From Sipunculus nudus (lineage: Eukaryota > Annelida > Sipuncula > Golfingiida > Sipunculidae), in the NCBI GenBank assembly GCA_026874595.1, contig CM049311.1:53261676-53325675 (forward strand): a DNA stretch of 64,000 nucleotides. The letters are read 5' to 3'. Within the stretch, counting starts at the first letter, position 1, and each line of letters opens with the position of its first letter. The notes beneath the pieces are model-generated. The model was not told the origin of the DNA and did no database searches. It was given only the letters and a program-made list of their open reading frames with translations. This document shows positions 10,761-22,725 of this stretch, in pieces. A program made the translations under genes and the position numbers.

Positions 10761-13012
10761 GCTATAACGGACAATATAGTTATATAATATACTGAAATAT
10801 TAAAATAATATATTGCTGCGAATAAAGAGCTCATAATTCTTGGCATATATTACTTGTTTTTGGCTTTAGGGTTGGGCGAGTCTTTGTGTGAATCTCCACA
10901 TGAATTAATATTAATGCATATTTTGTGATTAAATTGAACAGTTGATGACTACATATGTGGAGAGGAATGTTTGCCCCCCCCCCCCCCCCCCCCAAAAAAA
11001 AAAAAATACGCAGTTTGTCTGCATTGATGATTTATTAAGCAGCATTGTTGGATAAAATTTGCAGTATGTTTTTCCACAGACAAATATAGCTTTAGAAATG
11101 AAACTGATGAAATATAAAAGGCTAATGACTAGGTTGATCCCAGGTTTGGATCTGGTTGTAAAGTATTGCCCATGGCTTCTTGTCAGCGGAAGATGCTGAA
11201 AGGAGAATTTTGACAGGGAGGTCAGAACCCCTTTGACCACACGAAATATTATAAAAATAAAGTTTTGTTAAAGAAACAGTTCAATTTTACTGAACTGTTA
11301 AGCCTCCTGTGTCCATTGTCCACTCTCCCTGGCTGTTATGCGTCTTATACAGCCAGCGAGTTTCCTGTAAGTCTGCCTCAAAGTATATGGAAGTTGCTTA
11401 ATTGATTTTTTTTTTGGTCAAATATGCCAGTGATCTATACGTGAAGGTAAAGTTATTTATATTATTACTGACAAATTTTTATCAATAATAATGTAAGAAC
11501 ACCATAGAAGAGGACGAATCACGAGTAAATTAAAGTGTTAACAAGTATGATAGTTCCTACAATTTAGTAGTTTTTTTTAATGTTTTAGGAATTCAACACA
11601 TCTATTTTCATCACTACTAATGAAACGAAAAATATTGATGAAACACTGATTAGTAAATTGTATTGATATCTACTTAAGTTTAATTCTGTGTTGGGCCGAA
11701 TTGATATAGAGAGTTTAATTTGAATTAACGTAACATTCGGTATATTAAATATTACCTGTAGTAAATTGTTTATTAAGAATTTATCAGCGCCTAAGACGGG
11801 TGCATACCATAACATATATACTGACCGACGCCAGGGGACAGACCGACGGGGCAAAACCGACGACAGCATATGGCCTAATATATCTGACATACTGATGTCT
11901 TCCCTATTGTTACGAAGACAAACTGATCAGGGAAAAATACTGAACGATGGCGCACAAGTCCGGCGTACCAACCGCTTCGCTAGCAAAGCAAGCTTCACTA
12001 GCGAGACAGTTCGGTCCGCTTTTATGTCAACCCGTAACACTATAATATATTCTGTCATGTGAGTTTTTCCAGAATCAATTAGTTGCCAAAAATTGCCCTC
12101 ATTTTTGCGCTTATGAACCCCCTCCCTGAGTTTAACAAGTGGTATTATTTAAGCATTTGATGTTCCTATATTTTAGAGAGAGGTGGATGTGAAGTGAGGG
12201 TTCAAGTTTTTATCTGACCCTTGCGCCCCCCTGTGTAGCAAACTCCTAGGTCCACCACTGAGCAAGGAAGGCCACCGGAGGTGACTGATGCAGTCACTGA
12301 TCAACCTGTCAGTAGTCCATTTAATCCCGCTGAGCAGAGCACTTTTTGGGTTAAATGTGTCTGTTCAGAAGGGTTGGTTTCCTTTATTACTGAAGGACAT
12401 AGGAGATCATATGCCTCTTGGATTGGAACAACATTAATTCATTCTTTAAGCTCATGCAGTCCTGATCTGACCTCGATAATCTATTTATATTTTCATTATG
12501 CTGTAAACCTATAACAATCCTCGAAATATTTTTTTTTAGTTTTTTAAAAAATAATAATTATTTCGAAATATTTTTCATTATTTCTGATTCGCATGGAAAC
12601 TATAACTGCCCTATATATAGAGATAAATAACACGAACAAGTACACTAACATAAATACTGATAACTATACTAATACATTGATGATAATCAATGCTAACTTT
12701 CGACACATTAAGGAAATCACAGAAGTTGTGTCAGACTTCAGACTTGCAGATATCATTTTACATGCGTTATGTCTTTATGATTGCAGCCAATAACGGTAAC
12801 ACATGTTGGCGAGAATGATTATAATTTCACCTGATGGCCTGTCGACGTCAAACAAAGATTGTCACCCAAGAGGGCTGAGGCGTTGCACACTAATTAAGTA
12901 ATTTACGCAGGAAACGGAGAGGTGTGGAAGACCCCTTGCCCACTGTCTCCTCCTCTCCGCTTCCTGCGTGACATACACACGTGAGTGTACACGAGTAGAT
13001 ACAGGAAAACAC
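10761..13012. other. No gene recognised; homopolymers and possible MITE end
   Basis: I see no supportable gene. An adjoining poly(C)/poly(A) tract occupies 10974-11006. CCTAGGTCCACCACTG near 12245-12262 resembles the end of a CAG-starting hAT-type MITE, but no partner end was found. The open frame at 12281-12514 has no recognisable domain. Confidence 0.45.
10974..11006. repeat. (C)20(A)13 homopolymer tract
   Basis: A run of about 20 C is followed directly by about 13 A. It is low-complexity sequence, and assembly length is uncertain here. Confidence 0.9.
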
Positions 13013-13048
13013 CAGGGGCGTAGCCAAGGGGGGGCCGCAGGGGCCATG

Positions 13049-13065
13049 CCCCCCCCCCCCCCCCC
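13049..13065. repeat. Poly(C) run in TIR element
   Basis: A run of about 17 C just inside the left end of the element. The copy at 60761 has the same feature, so it is a property of the family. Confidence 0.85.
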
Positions 13066-13119
13066 ACGGTCGCATCCAGTACTCGCCGTCCTTTCGGAAT
13101 TTCACTTAGTCTAATAATG

Positions 13120-13122
<3 letters not shown>

Positions 13123-13184
<62 letters not shown>
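13123..13184. repeat. (TA)n microsatellite
   Basis: About 31 TA units inside the TIR element. The sister copy has (TA)8(TG)10 at the same place (60871-60907), so the tract is ancestral to the family and has diverged in length and composition. Confidence 0.95.
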
Positions 13185-13187
<3 letters not shown>

Positions 13188-13429
13188 TTAAATTGCCTTT
13201 GTTATCAGCGGCGGATTCAGAGGGGGCGCGCGCGGCTCCCCTTTTAGCTGCAATATCTCTCGTTTTACCTAATTTCCCTATATTCGTGATAATATTTTCA
13301 TTTTTCATATTTCTTTTTAATAATCGGCAATTAGATTTTATTTAAGTTATCTGTAGTTTATAACTTAAAATCAAAAGTTTAGAATGAGGATGATTATGAA
13401 TAGCAGCAGAACAACTGAAGAGCACTAGG

Positions 13430-13560
13430 TTCTGGTTGGGGTCGACCGTGAACAATGTCACGGCCCCTCTTGTGATACTGGTTCTCGAACTCGCGATCTG
13501 AGCTCTTGCTCTTAGGAGACCTGTGTGCTTTCGGGACCAAGGACCCCGGTATAATGCAAA
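13430..13560 (-). repeat. Possible tRNA-derived SINE segment in TIR element
   Basis: On the minus strand the sequence GCGAGTTCGAGAACCAG resembles a tRNA T-arm or B box and is preceded by CTCCTAAGAGC. The matching stretch in the other copy (61150-61250) also has GCGAGTTCGAGTACCAG. No A box or poly(A) tail is convincing, so this may be only resemblance. Confidence 0.35.
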
Positions 13561-16428
13561 GTTTAACATAAGATTTGAACATATCAGTGATTTCACTCTG
13601 AGCATAACATTTAAAAGATAATATTTTGCAAGTTATAAACGTAATTGCGCCATTGCGCCATTGACTTTAACATGTTGGAAAACGATTGAAATTTTATCTA
13701 CGGTTTGACTACACAACGCAGAGACATAAGGGAACAGTTTTTCAGGAACAGGAAATCCTATTTTTTTGTGAAAATTGCCTCACAATGTCCTCTTTATATT
13801 GCATATTCAAAAAATTTATCTGTAAGTAACCTAAATAAAACCATGGTTCATAATTGAAAATAAAAAAAGCAATAGTTTCATACAGAAAAATATATAACGT
13901 ATAGTAATAATAACAATAGTATGTACCCACACATGCAGATTAGCGCCCCCCCCCACCCCCCCCCCCACCCCCCCGTTTTCGAATTTCTGGATCTCCCACT
14001 GATCATGGCCCCCTCCCCTCCCTAAATCCTGGCTACGCCCCTGAACACATTGCCCTTTTCACAGGTGTTGTTTAAAATCTTTTAGAAAAGTGACATACTC
14101 GGAGAAGTGAGTCCAGTGATCAAGTCTCAGCATACCTAGGGGTGGGTTTAGAGGGGTGCAGGGGGCGCACGCCACCTCTTTTTCGACCTTAAAATCCAGG
14201 CATTAGATGAATATAAATCAATACCGAAAGGTAATCGCCAGAGTCTGCGTCTCTCGTTACGTGTGTATGTTACATTTGGACCCAGCGAATGGTAGTCTCT
14301 TGGCGAGACATTAATCAATTCATCTCACGTCCGTCTGTGCGTCTGTTTCAGAGGCGTCGATTCGTCGTGAAGGACGGTTTACACATCTTGATTGGAAGCT
14401 ATCATGTGGGGGAACCCTTCCAATAAAATTTATTAAAAAAGACCGTCTTAACCTGAATAATAAATGTTTTTTTTGTCCTGAAATAATAAAAATACCCTCT
14501 TTTGGGGACTTCCTAAAATACATTTGAGCCTTTTTATAAATAAAACATGTCCAAATAAATGTTTTTCTACCCATTCAATGAGGTATTATATGTATTAAAC
14601 ATTTGTCTTGGTATGTAAGCTGGAGGTCGGTTGGTTTGTCTATTAGCAGCCTACACAGAAAGTTTTGAAAATTCGAGGAGATTTCGGGCAAAGGGAAACA
14701 CCAAGGAACAATCCATAAAATATGGCAAGTAATCTGGACACCATGATTTATTTTTTGGTTGAAGGATTCTCACTCATTGTGAGTTAGTGCAATATTATTA
14801 TTCGATCGAGGCCGATCCATTCACGGGTATTTAGGCCCGCAATTAATGGCATTCATTAATATTCCTGCGCTTAAGCAACACACACCAACATTTGATATCT
14901 GTTCTGGCGCAGACATGTATAATAGCTTTCTATTTTGTAATTCAATAGCAGCTTTATTGCTATATTTATGAAACTGTAAAAAAATAGTCATTCATAATTC
15001 ATAATTCACCGGATGATAATTAACCAAAAAGCGAGACCGCAAACGCCAATTACTACATCCAGTTTATTCACATCAGAACTCTTTGCTAACATCATATATG
15101 ATTTATGATTCGTCTCCACATTCGTAGCCACGTGACAGACAGCTGGTTGTGCTGACTCGTTTGTATAGCTAGAAAGGTATATAAAGAACACTATTTAACT
15201 ATCATTTAATGATAGTCACTCTATCAGAGTGGCAAACCGGAACCCAAGGTTATAAATGTTATTATTTCATTACATATGGCGTTCCCTGAATATCAAGGCG
15301 GATACTCTGAAAACCTTCTTGAAAACACACACACGTTCACCTACCGACATACACACAGAGAGCCTTCCGTGGTGACAGTGCGGATGAATACCAGTGTCGT
15401 GTGAACGGAACGTGGATTTGGAGGGAGTAAAATGGTATTCATGAATATTTGTGTTGTGTGAACGTCGGATGAGTCTTTTTTAAATCAATTCCAGGTCCGT
15501 TTCCGAGTCCTTCTTATGAAATTTCCGTATTTTGAAAAGTACTTACTACAAGAACTGATACATGAATGTATATTTTTGGGGTATTTTGTATTTTTTTTGT
15601 ATTGTGAGCTCCAGATACAGAAAGGAAACTTCAAAGCTACACAGTTCTAAGTGTTGGATCAATTTTCACGAAAGGCTCCCTCTGATAACAAGTTTCTTTT
15701 CAAGTTTAATGATAAAGGAATACTTTTTTCTTGTGCAGAATCCTCAGCTCAGCTTACTGGAAAACCTGTATGTTTTTCTGTTGGAACGTTTACATGGCAT
15801 TAATCGATATCACAAGACCTATGCATGTTAAACTGTTCATGCTGAGAGGTCTTGGAAACCAGAAATTGGGTCACTGTTACTCCGAGTAACCGAGCGAAAA
15901 CACTGATGTGAGCAGCCCGGGAGGTTAACATGCTTGTCGGTAAGAGCCGAGAAATTCAGGCATCTAAAGCAAATTTCTCAGGAATGGTATGCGTAATAAT
16001 CTTTAAGAACTAGGACAGCTGCATGGGAAAGATGACACCATCTACATTTTGTATTTTGACGTTTTTTTACTTGTTTTTACTCCACAGATCTCTTCCATCT
16101 CGCCCACCAAATAGCTCCGACACCACTATACAGCGACCATCACGAAATATGTTAGACCGATTGATCCTGTAACTAATATGCAAAAAAAGAGCTTTTGATG
16201 GCGCCACCTATTTTTACCTACCTCTTCATATATTACCTTGTTAGAAGTAAGACAAATAAGAAAATAAGAATATATTAATAATTTAGCTTTTATATTAAAT
16301 ACCAAATTATAGACCAAGGGAAGCAAATCAACAGGATTTTTTTATGGTCATTTCATTCAACTAAGGCTTGCTGATTGTTATATGTCATATTTCATGCCTT
16401 TGTATTTATAATATGACCTATGTTTCCA

Positions 16429-16431
<3 letters not shown>

Positions 16432-16487
<56 letters not shown>
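16432..16487. repeat. (TA)n microsatellite
   Basis: About 27 dinucleotide units. The Ile/Tyr-repeat frame across it is a translation artefact. Confidence 0.95.
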
Positions 16488-16490
<3 letters not shown>

Positions 16491-17310
16491 CATAAATAAA
16501 GCATCTCACAATACTTCATCAAAACATACTTATATTTTAATTCAAATTCCAATAAGAATATCAGTTGTACAAGATAAATTAAAAAAAAAAATCATCTTTG
16601 CAGGCTCAATGTTAACGAAATGTGGAAATAATCCCAAATCTGCGGATACCATGACAGGAATTTCATGATTGTGCTTTGGAAAATGTAATCATTATTAGAC
16701 TCATTTAAATTTCGCCCACGCCCCTGATCTTTTAGCCCCAGCGTATATACAGGTCATGTGACTACCATGTGTATATAAGCTGCACGTAGCGGTGTGGTGC
16801 CAAATTTAATGACCTGAAATTTGATTCCTATACTTTTTCGGAGGACCCTTTGATCAATTATAAGTTGTTTTTTGATAATCGTTGAGGAAAGATAAATCAA
16901 ATGAGTACAGATTTAAATGAATTGTTTTCAAAATGCCAACTTCGGGGAATTTAAATTAGGTTATTACTGATATAAGATATCGGTGTATTCGGAAATGATA
17001 TGGCCTGTTTCACTGTTCTGTGCATGTCCTCTGCCTGAATATCCCTAATAAACCGAAAGATTACGGCGCTGTGACATATTTTATCTGTTTTGTCCTAAGG
17101 GATGAGTTATATGTCAATACTGGGCGTCACAGTTATTTGTGTAACATGTAAAGATATAAAAATCACTTTGTCGTGAGACTGATAATAAAGTGATCCGGAC
17201 AGCTTCAACTGAAGTTTATATATTAGTTGCTTTAATATTTAATGAACTGAAAATCTGTTGCTTGAATTGCAGACCATTTCAGAATATGCTTTCTTCAACC
17301 TGCCGCAGAC

Positions 17311-17312
<2 letters not shown>

Positions 17313-17385
<73 letters not shown>
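17313..17385. repeat. (CA)n(TA)n compound microsatellite
   Basis: About 21 CA units run directly into about 16 TA units. Confidence 0.95.
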
Positions 17386-17387
<2 letters not shown>

Positions 17388-18073
17388 CTTTTTGACCATT
17401 TACGCTGACGGTTTTCCTGTAATGAAAACAGCGCTGTACGCTACATAAGTAGTTTCTATAGCCGCGGCACTGATTTCCAATTCCTTTAAAACATTATAAA
17501 CTAATAAGAAAATCTGTTATTTTCTGGCGCTTAAGACTGGATTTTGATTCATGTTATGTGTAAAATTTAATTTTCCTGTAAACAGTTTTTAAGCTCCATT
17601 AAAGTTGTATTTCTTCACCCAACCAATAACAGCACAATGGCAACCCCAGCGTAACTTAAAAGCTGTACTATTGTGCCGTTCCGGGTTCCTGTCATTATTG
17701 ACAGACGGACTAATGGAAGCAGACGTCTTTCGGAAGGCAGCACAATGACCCTTGTCATGTTATCCATTTATGTATGTCTGATCTCTTCTAGCGGTCCCGG
17801 TCTGCTTGACCTCCTCGTGAGATCTATATCATCTGGCTTCCGATAAATCATGTATTCTTCTTATTTAGGTACGTCAACCGATAACGTTAGAAAATGTCCA
17901 CGTTCTTTCCAGTTTTATATGTTCAATATAAATGAATGCGTGCTAATGGTTATAAAAGGACTAAATAACATTTTATTTTCATTGATGTGTTACATCTCCG
18001 TTATTGAATCAAACGTTCATAGTGTCGATCATCATCTCAAATTCTTTGACGGCGTCCTTTCTCGGTAAATTCT

Positions 18074-18077
<4 letters not shown>

Positions 18078-18130
<53 letters not shown>
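18078..18130. repeat. (CT)n microsatellite
   Basis: An uninterrupted CT run of about 53 bp. Confidence 0.95.
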
Positions 18131-18135
<5 letters not shown>

Positions 18136-18429
18136 TAATGTTTGAGAAATGTTTATGAATAAAAAACATATCTAAATCCTTATATGTGACCAATGTATGG
18201 CAAGGATACCAGCTGGTAGGTTTTCAAATATGAAGTGTAAATTTAATTAATTTTTGAGTATTTGTCCGTGATTTAACCCAAAGACATCGACATAGTTTAT
18301 TCTAAAAACCCTGTAACAGGTACTAGAGATGATCATATGACAATATTTGATAATCGTGATCGCGACATACACGGTTTTTTTTATACAACTAAAAACAAAA
18401 AAATGTAATTATTTAAGGAAGACAACCCC

Positions 18430-19545
18430 TATGTTAACCTATAATTAAGAATAATCTTGAAAAACCGGCAAATATTGATGAGATCACACTTTCTTCTTAA
18501 ATTTAATAGAAGATTCATATTTATCTCATCAGGAAGAGACAAAACAGTTTTAGGTATATAATGCTGCCTCTCCAAACGAAAATGCTCATATATAAACAAA
18601 TAAAGATAGTCATCCCAAATAACATCCAGATTACATATAACTGGCAATGTCTTTCATCATATATCAACCCTATATAGGAGACGTCCTGTGCGCACTGATA
18701 AATGGTAGTTTCCATTTCTACATTTGCACATGAATTTACATAATCTAGTGGGCAAAATAGTTAAGTAAGGTTTACGAACAAATCTTTCATTATATAATGA
18801 GTATGTTCAACAGATTTGTGCCTCAGAGACACTTTCGTGCCATATTTGTTGATACTGGTCCTGGAGTTTTCGTCGAATACATTGGTATAAAAACCTGGAG
18901 TTCATAACTTGCTGGCCAGACTATATGTTAGATACCCCTCTAAACACAATACATTTCTCATATCATTAATTCACAAAGAGTCTACATCACCTTTTCTATA
19001 TAAATCAAAGACTAATCTATAAATTAAATTGACATAATTTTCACGTTTTCCCCGATATAATCCCCACCCAGAATCCGATTTTTCTTTTTTTTTATCCTCA
19101 ACACAGAATAAATCGTCCAAGTTCTCTATATACGATCAGCGAGGGTGTATTCTTCGTTACTCCAAATATCTCTTTTTAATCCCAAATGATCCCTTTCACT
19201 ACAGTAAGGTATTCTGCACCCCTTACCTAACAACTGTAAAGTAACACTGGTAAACTGTTACACCAAACAAATGCAGCTTAACAACAACAGGAAGATCCAG
19301 TGAATTGGAATTTCTCATCATTCCATACATAGCTGAAGTAGCTTTGTCATAGTTATGTTTCTTTTATTTGTTTTACTTACCATTTTTATTTAATACAACA
19401 CCAAAATATATATAATCATCTACCACATCTTTATTATCTGATCCATTTCTAAACTGTGGCACCTTTCTAATTTTTCCCATTGAGAACACCATAACCTTTA
19501 ATTTATTTTGATTAACAGTTATATCTAGATCATTACAAAAGATAT
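18430..19545 (-). pseudogene. LINE 3' half (thumb to C-terminus), minus strand
   Basis: Read on the minus strand, 19545-19373 gives the thumb region with DLDITVNQNKLKVMVFSMGK and VVDDYIYFGVVLNKNGK, a pattern typical of one LINE group common in molluscs. Nearer the 3' end, 18650-18430 gives CNLDVIWDDYLYLFI, IPKTVLSLP and INICRFFK, which match the usual C-terminal tail with its degenerate cysteine motif. Between them, shifted frames show only weak similarity. The 5' part of the same LINE continues at 22726-23460, and the LTR element at 19546-22725 was inserted into it. Stops and frameshifts make it inactive. Confidence 0.82.
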
Positions 19546-19819
19546 TGTTACAGGTGCTCTTTTTATTGTGTGACACGGGCGTAGCTGCTGTTGTGGCGCT
19601 CGTGTCTGGCCGCGTAATACATTCTATGTTTAATCCGTGTTGGTTGAACTCTGGTTGTCATGTGAGCCTTGAGCTTTCACACCTGGTCGTGGGTCACGTG
19701 ATGAGCCTGATGTGTAGGTACACAGCGCTGTTCTTTCTAGAGAATTCCTTAAACGTATGTTGTGCAAGACCTTATAGACTATTCCAGAAGTGGAAAATTC
19801 CCGGCTTGAGGAGTGAAGG

Positions 19820-19831
19820 TATATAAAGGGG
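19820..19831 (+). promoter_or_regulatory. LTR TATA box
   Basis: TATATAAAGGGG is the likely core promoter of the LTR. The same block is at 22198 in the second LTR and, as variants, in the other copies (TTATAAATAGGG near 5878). Confidence 0.7.
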
Positions 19832-20183
19832 CTTTTTTTAGAACCAGGGGGCAGACAGCAGAGCAGATACCAGCGGACGCAAAAGCGTGTGTCAGATTCT
19901 AAGACCTTATCCGACGAATACGGCAATTATACATTTTCAAAGATTTTCTCCTGGATTTTATACATTTGGACTTCAGTTTACTTTCTGTGTTGTTGCAAGA
20001 ACTTTCCACTGGACTGTCCTTTTCCGAGAGTTTACATTCAAAGGACTTATCGTGGTGACGGTGTTGGTATCCAGGTACTGTACCATTATCTTTCTGTGTG
20101 ATTATATTGACTTGTTGCTATGACGCTGTTTTACTGTATAAATGTATTGATTTAGTGTATTGTATTGTTGGGGTTGTTTTGGG

Positions 20184-20189
20184 AATAAA
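20184..20189 (+). promoter_or_regulatory. LTR polyadenylation signal
   Basis: AATAAA lies about 360 bp downstream of the TATA box. The equivalent position in the second LTR is 22563. Confidence 0.6.
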
Positions 20190-20350
20190 TTATGGTAATT
20201 TGTTAAGAAAAGGCCACTGACTTCTTTGTTCATTCCCCTGGGCGTTTCACACTGCCTGGTGTTACAGAATATGATTTTTTTTTCTTGTTACAAAATTTTT
20301 GTTCATCGCGCATGCGTGATCTGTTTATATTAGGTTCCGTAACATAAAAT

Positions 20351-20369
20351 TGGGGGCTCTCGTCGGGAT
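20351..20369 (+). promoter_or_regulatory. Primer binding site, tRNA-Pro-like
   Basis: TGGGGGCTCTCGTCGGGAT starts 6 bp after the LTR. It is close to the classic tRNA-Pro primer site (TGGGGGCTCGTCCGGGAT, known), with small differences. Its presence confirms the direction and LTR boundary. Confidence 0.7.
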
Positions 20370-20511
20370 GCTTAATAGTTTCAAATTTATTAGGCCTTGA
20401 CCTGTACACATTGTTTTATCATACCTTGTTTACAAGATTACATATTGTTTACAGTACTTTGTTTACAGGATTTATCTCAGTGGTTTTTTGTTATTGTTTC
20501 AACATCTTAAC

Positions 20512-21600
20512 ATGGCAGATTTCAAACCTGAGAGATTTGTGGCGGTCCGGACCCTGATCAACGTGAACAGTTGTCAAAAGACCAGTTGTAGCGTTTGGGA
20601 CAACACTTGGGGCTAAGTGTGAAAAAAACTTTGAGAAAGCCTGATATCATTGCTAAAATCATGCAAGATCTTATTAGCAAAGGTTTAATTGAAGAGACTG
20701 AAGTTGAAACATAAAAAAATGACATCCTTGCTATGCAACTAGAATTAAAAAAGTTGGAAATGCAACATGAGCTAGCATAAAAAGAGAGGGAAGAACGGTT
20801 AGAAAGAGGTGGACTAGAAAAAGAAATAGAAAGAGACAGACTAGAAAAAGAAAAAGAAATTGAGTTAAAACGACTGGAGTTAGAAAGACTTAAACTAGAA
20901 CATAGTCTAAGTGCTGCCCCAACTCACAGTTCTGATGTTACTAAACACATTAGACTTGTCCCACCTTTTAAAGAAAAAGAGGTTGATAAATATTTCTTAC
21001 ACTTTGAGAAGGTAGCTGAAAATTTAAAATGGCCTAAGGAAAATTGGACTATGCTGTTACAAAGTGTATTGACTGGCAAGGCAAGAGAAATTTATAGAGC
21101 TTTCAGTAGAAGCTGCTGCTGACTATGACCTGGTAAAACGGTTAATCCTAAAAGGTTATGAGTTAGTTCCAGAGGCTTTCCGCCCGAAATTCAGAAATTG
21201 GGAAAAGCGCAAAGAACAGACCTACGTCGAATTTGCTAGGAGAAAAGAGCAGATGTTTGATCAATGGTGTAGTTCTAAATATGTAATAAAAGATTATGAC
21301 AATTTGCGCCAGCTGATTTTGCTTGAAGAATTTAAGCGCTGCATTAACGCAGATGTTAAAAAAACTTTTCTCGATGAGAAAAGTCCTGAAACACTTGACA
21401 TTGCTGCTCAATTAGCTGATGATAATTCATTGACACACAAAATGTCCTTTACTAGCAAATCAAACCAGTCATTCACAAATAAGAATGTAAAACAGTATGG
21501 TCAAAAGAAGTTTACAGCGCAGTCTTCCAGTACTGGTAGTCCTGATAGTTCAGCAAAGTCCACTGCTACACCTCAGTCCACGTCCACCTTGCCATGTTAA
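20512..21600 (+). pseudogene. gag of Gypsy-type retrotransposon, broken
   Basis: The likely start is the ATG at 20512, after the primer site. The first third is rich in Lys/Glu/Arg and would form a coiled coil (ELKRLELERLKLEH). It is followed by a SCAN-like capsid region: FKEKEVDKYFLHFEKVAE, WTMLLQSVLTGKAREIY, then in a shifted frame DYDLVKRLILKGYELVPEAF and RNWEKRKEQTYVEFARRKEQ. At least one frameshift (near 21100) and several stops interrupt it. A Ser/Thr-rich tail ends at the stop at 21598. No nucleocapsid CCHC knuckle is evident. The protein would have assembled intracellular particles; this copy is inactive. Confidence 0.82.
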
Positions 21601-21744
21601 CATGTTGAAACCATATTATGACAGAAATAGCACATCAGATGTTGTACAAAATGTTACTGCTGTTAGTTGTGTAAACACTGACCCTGACCCATTAAAGTAT
21701 ATACTGATTGTAGGTGTGATGTACTCATTCATTGTTGTACAGTA

Positions 21745-21858
21745 CCATTAAAAAACTCAGACGTGCTTAAAAACCTGGATGCCAAACTGTCACACCTTAC
21801 CGCACAACAACAACAAGACCTAAAGAACCTGCTGCGGAATTATGAACATTTGTTAAGT
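21745..21858 (+). pseudogene. pol remnant of the LTR element
   Basis: About 38 codons read as the segment that normally precedes the reverse transcriptase (LDAKLSHLTAQQQQDLKNLL). Protease, reverse transcriptase, RNase H and integrase are all missing. The sequence breaks off and is followed by LINE-like flank at 21862. Confidence 0.7.
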
Positions 21859-21861
21859 TAC

Positions 21862-21921
21862 ATTCCATAACCTCTGATTTATCTGGATTAACAGTTATAT
21901 CTAGATCATTACAAAAGATAT
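21862..21921 (-). repeat. Second copy of the LINE target flank, before the 3' LTR
   Basis: GATTAACAGTTATATCTAGATCATTACAAAAGATAT is almost identical to the LINE sequence ending at 19545, just before the 5' LTR; I show only that it extends across about 56 bp with roughly four differences. In a simple LTR element this place would hold internal sequence and a polypurine tract. Confidence 0.85.
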
Positions 21922-22725
21922 TGTTATAGGAGCTCTTTTTATTGTGTGACATGGGCGTAGCTCCTGTTATGGCGCTCGTGTCAGGCCGCGTATTACATTC
22001 CATGTTTAATCCTTGTTGATTGAACTCTCGTTGTCATGTGAGCCTTTACCTTTCACGCCTGGTCGTGGGTCACGTGATAAGCCTGGTGTGTGGAGATACA
22101 CAGCGCTGTTCTTTCTAGAGAATTCCTTAAACGTGTGTTGTGCAAGACCTTATAGACTGTTCGAGAAGTGGAAAACTCCCGGCTTGAGGTGTGAAGGTAT
22201 ATAAAGGGGCTGTTTTTTAGAACCAGTGGGCATACAGCAGAGCAGATACCAGCGGACGCAAAAGCGTGTGTCAGATTCTAAGACCTTATCCGACGAATGC
22301 GGCAATTATACATTTTCAAAGATTTTCTCCTGGATTTTATACATTTGGACTTCAGTTTACTTTCTGTATTGTTACAAGAACTTTCCACTGGACTGTCATT
22401 CTCCGAGAGTTTACATTCAAAGGACTTATCGTGGTGACGGTGTTGGTATCGAGGTACTGTACCATTATCTTTTTGTGTGATTATATCGACTTGTTGCTAT
22501 GACGCTGTTTTACTGTATTATTGTATTGATTTAGTGTATTGTATTGTTGGGGTTGTGTTGGGAATAAATTATGGTTATTTGTTAACAAAAGGCCACTGAC
22601 TTCTAGGTTCATTCCCCTGGGCGTTTCACACTGCCTGGTGTTACAGAATCTGATTTTTTTTATTCTTGTTACAAAATTTGTGTTCACCGCGCATGCGTGA
22701 TCTGTTTATATTAGGTTCCGTAACA
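21922..22725 (+). mobile_element. 3' LTR of Gypsy-type retrotransposon
   Basis: This 804-bp LTR runs from TGTTATAGGAGCTC to CCGTAACA and is followed by ATAT. Blocks match the 5' LTR throughout, with TATATAAAGGGG at 22198 and AATAAA at 22563. The two LTRs differ at scattered positions, so the insertion is not very recent or the LTRs come from different insertions. Confidence 0.9.

Larger units (their letters stand above)
13013..14043. mobile_element. Non-autonomous TIR element, CAGGGGCGTAGCC ends, copy 1
   Basis: The left end reads CAGGGGCGTAGCCAAGGGGG and the right end is the inverse, ATCCTGGCTACGCCCCTG. The element is 1,031 bp with AACAC on both sides (13008-13012 and 14044-14048), a possible 5-bp target duplication. 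Internal order matches the copy at 60761-61854: poly(C), (TA)n, GGCGGATTCAGAGGGG, a tRNA-like region, AAGTTTAACATAAG, and a poly(C)-rich right part. No transposase is encoded. CAG-starting termini and short duplications suggest a hAT relative (inference). Confidence 0.85.
14044..18077. other. No gene recognised; microsatellites only
   Basis: No coding region can be supported. A fragment at about 14139-14200 (GGGTTTAGAGGGGTGCAGGG) resembles an internal part of the neighbouring TIR element. (AT)n and (CA)n(TA)n tracts are listed separately. Open frames here are short and domain-free. Confidence 0.5.
19546..20344 (+). mobile_element. 5' LTR of Gypsy-type retrotransposon
   Basis: This 799-bp LTR runs from TGTTACAGGTGCTC to CCGTAACA. 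It is preceded by ATAT (19542-19545), and ATAT also follows the distal LTR (22726-22729), giving a 4-bp target duplication. It contains TATATAAAGGGG at 19820 and AATAAA at 20184. It is closely related to the LTR at 21922-22725 and to those at 5608, 6541 and 32713. Confidence 0.92.

Noticed and set aside
12281-12514. 77-codon plus-strand frame as a small gene
   Set aside because: No homology that I recognise, no splice or promoter context, and it follows a possible MITE end.
13430-13560. tRNA gene on the minus strand
   Set aside because: Only a T-arm-like block is present; cloverleaf arms and an acceptor stem cannot be drawn. Kept only as a possible SINE relic.
16420-16668. Frames with long Ile-Tyr runs, here and at 13111, 17190, 28110 and 54007
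   Set aside because: They are translations of (TA)n or (CT)n microsatellites.
21253-21600. Independent 115-codon gene
   Set aside because: It is the C-terminal part of the broken gag of the LTR element at 19546-22725.
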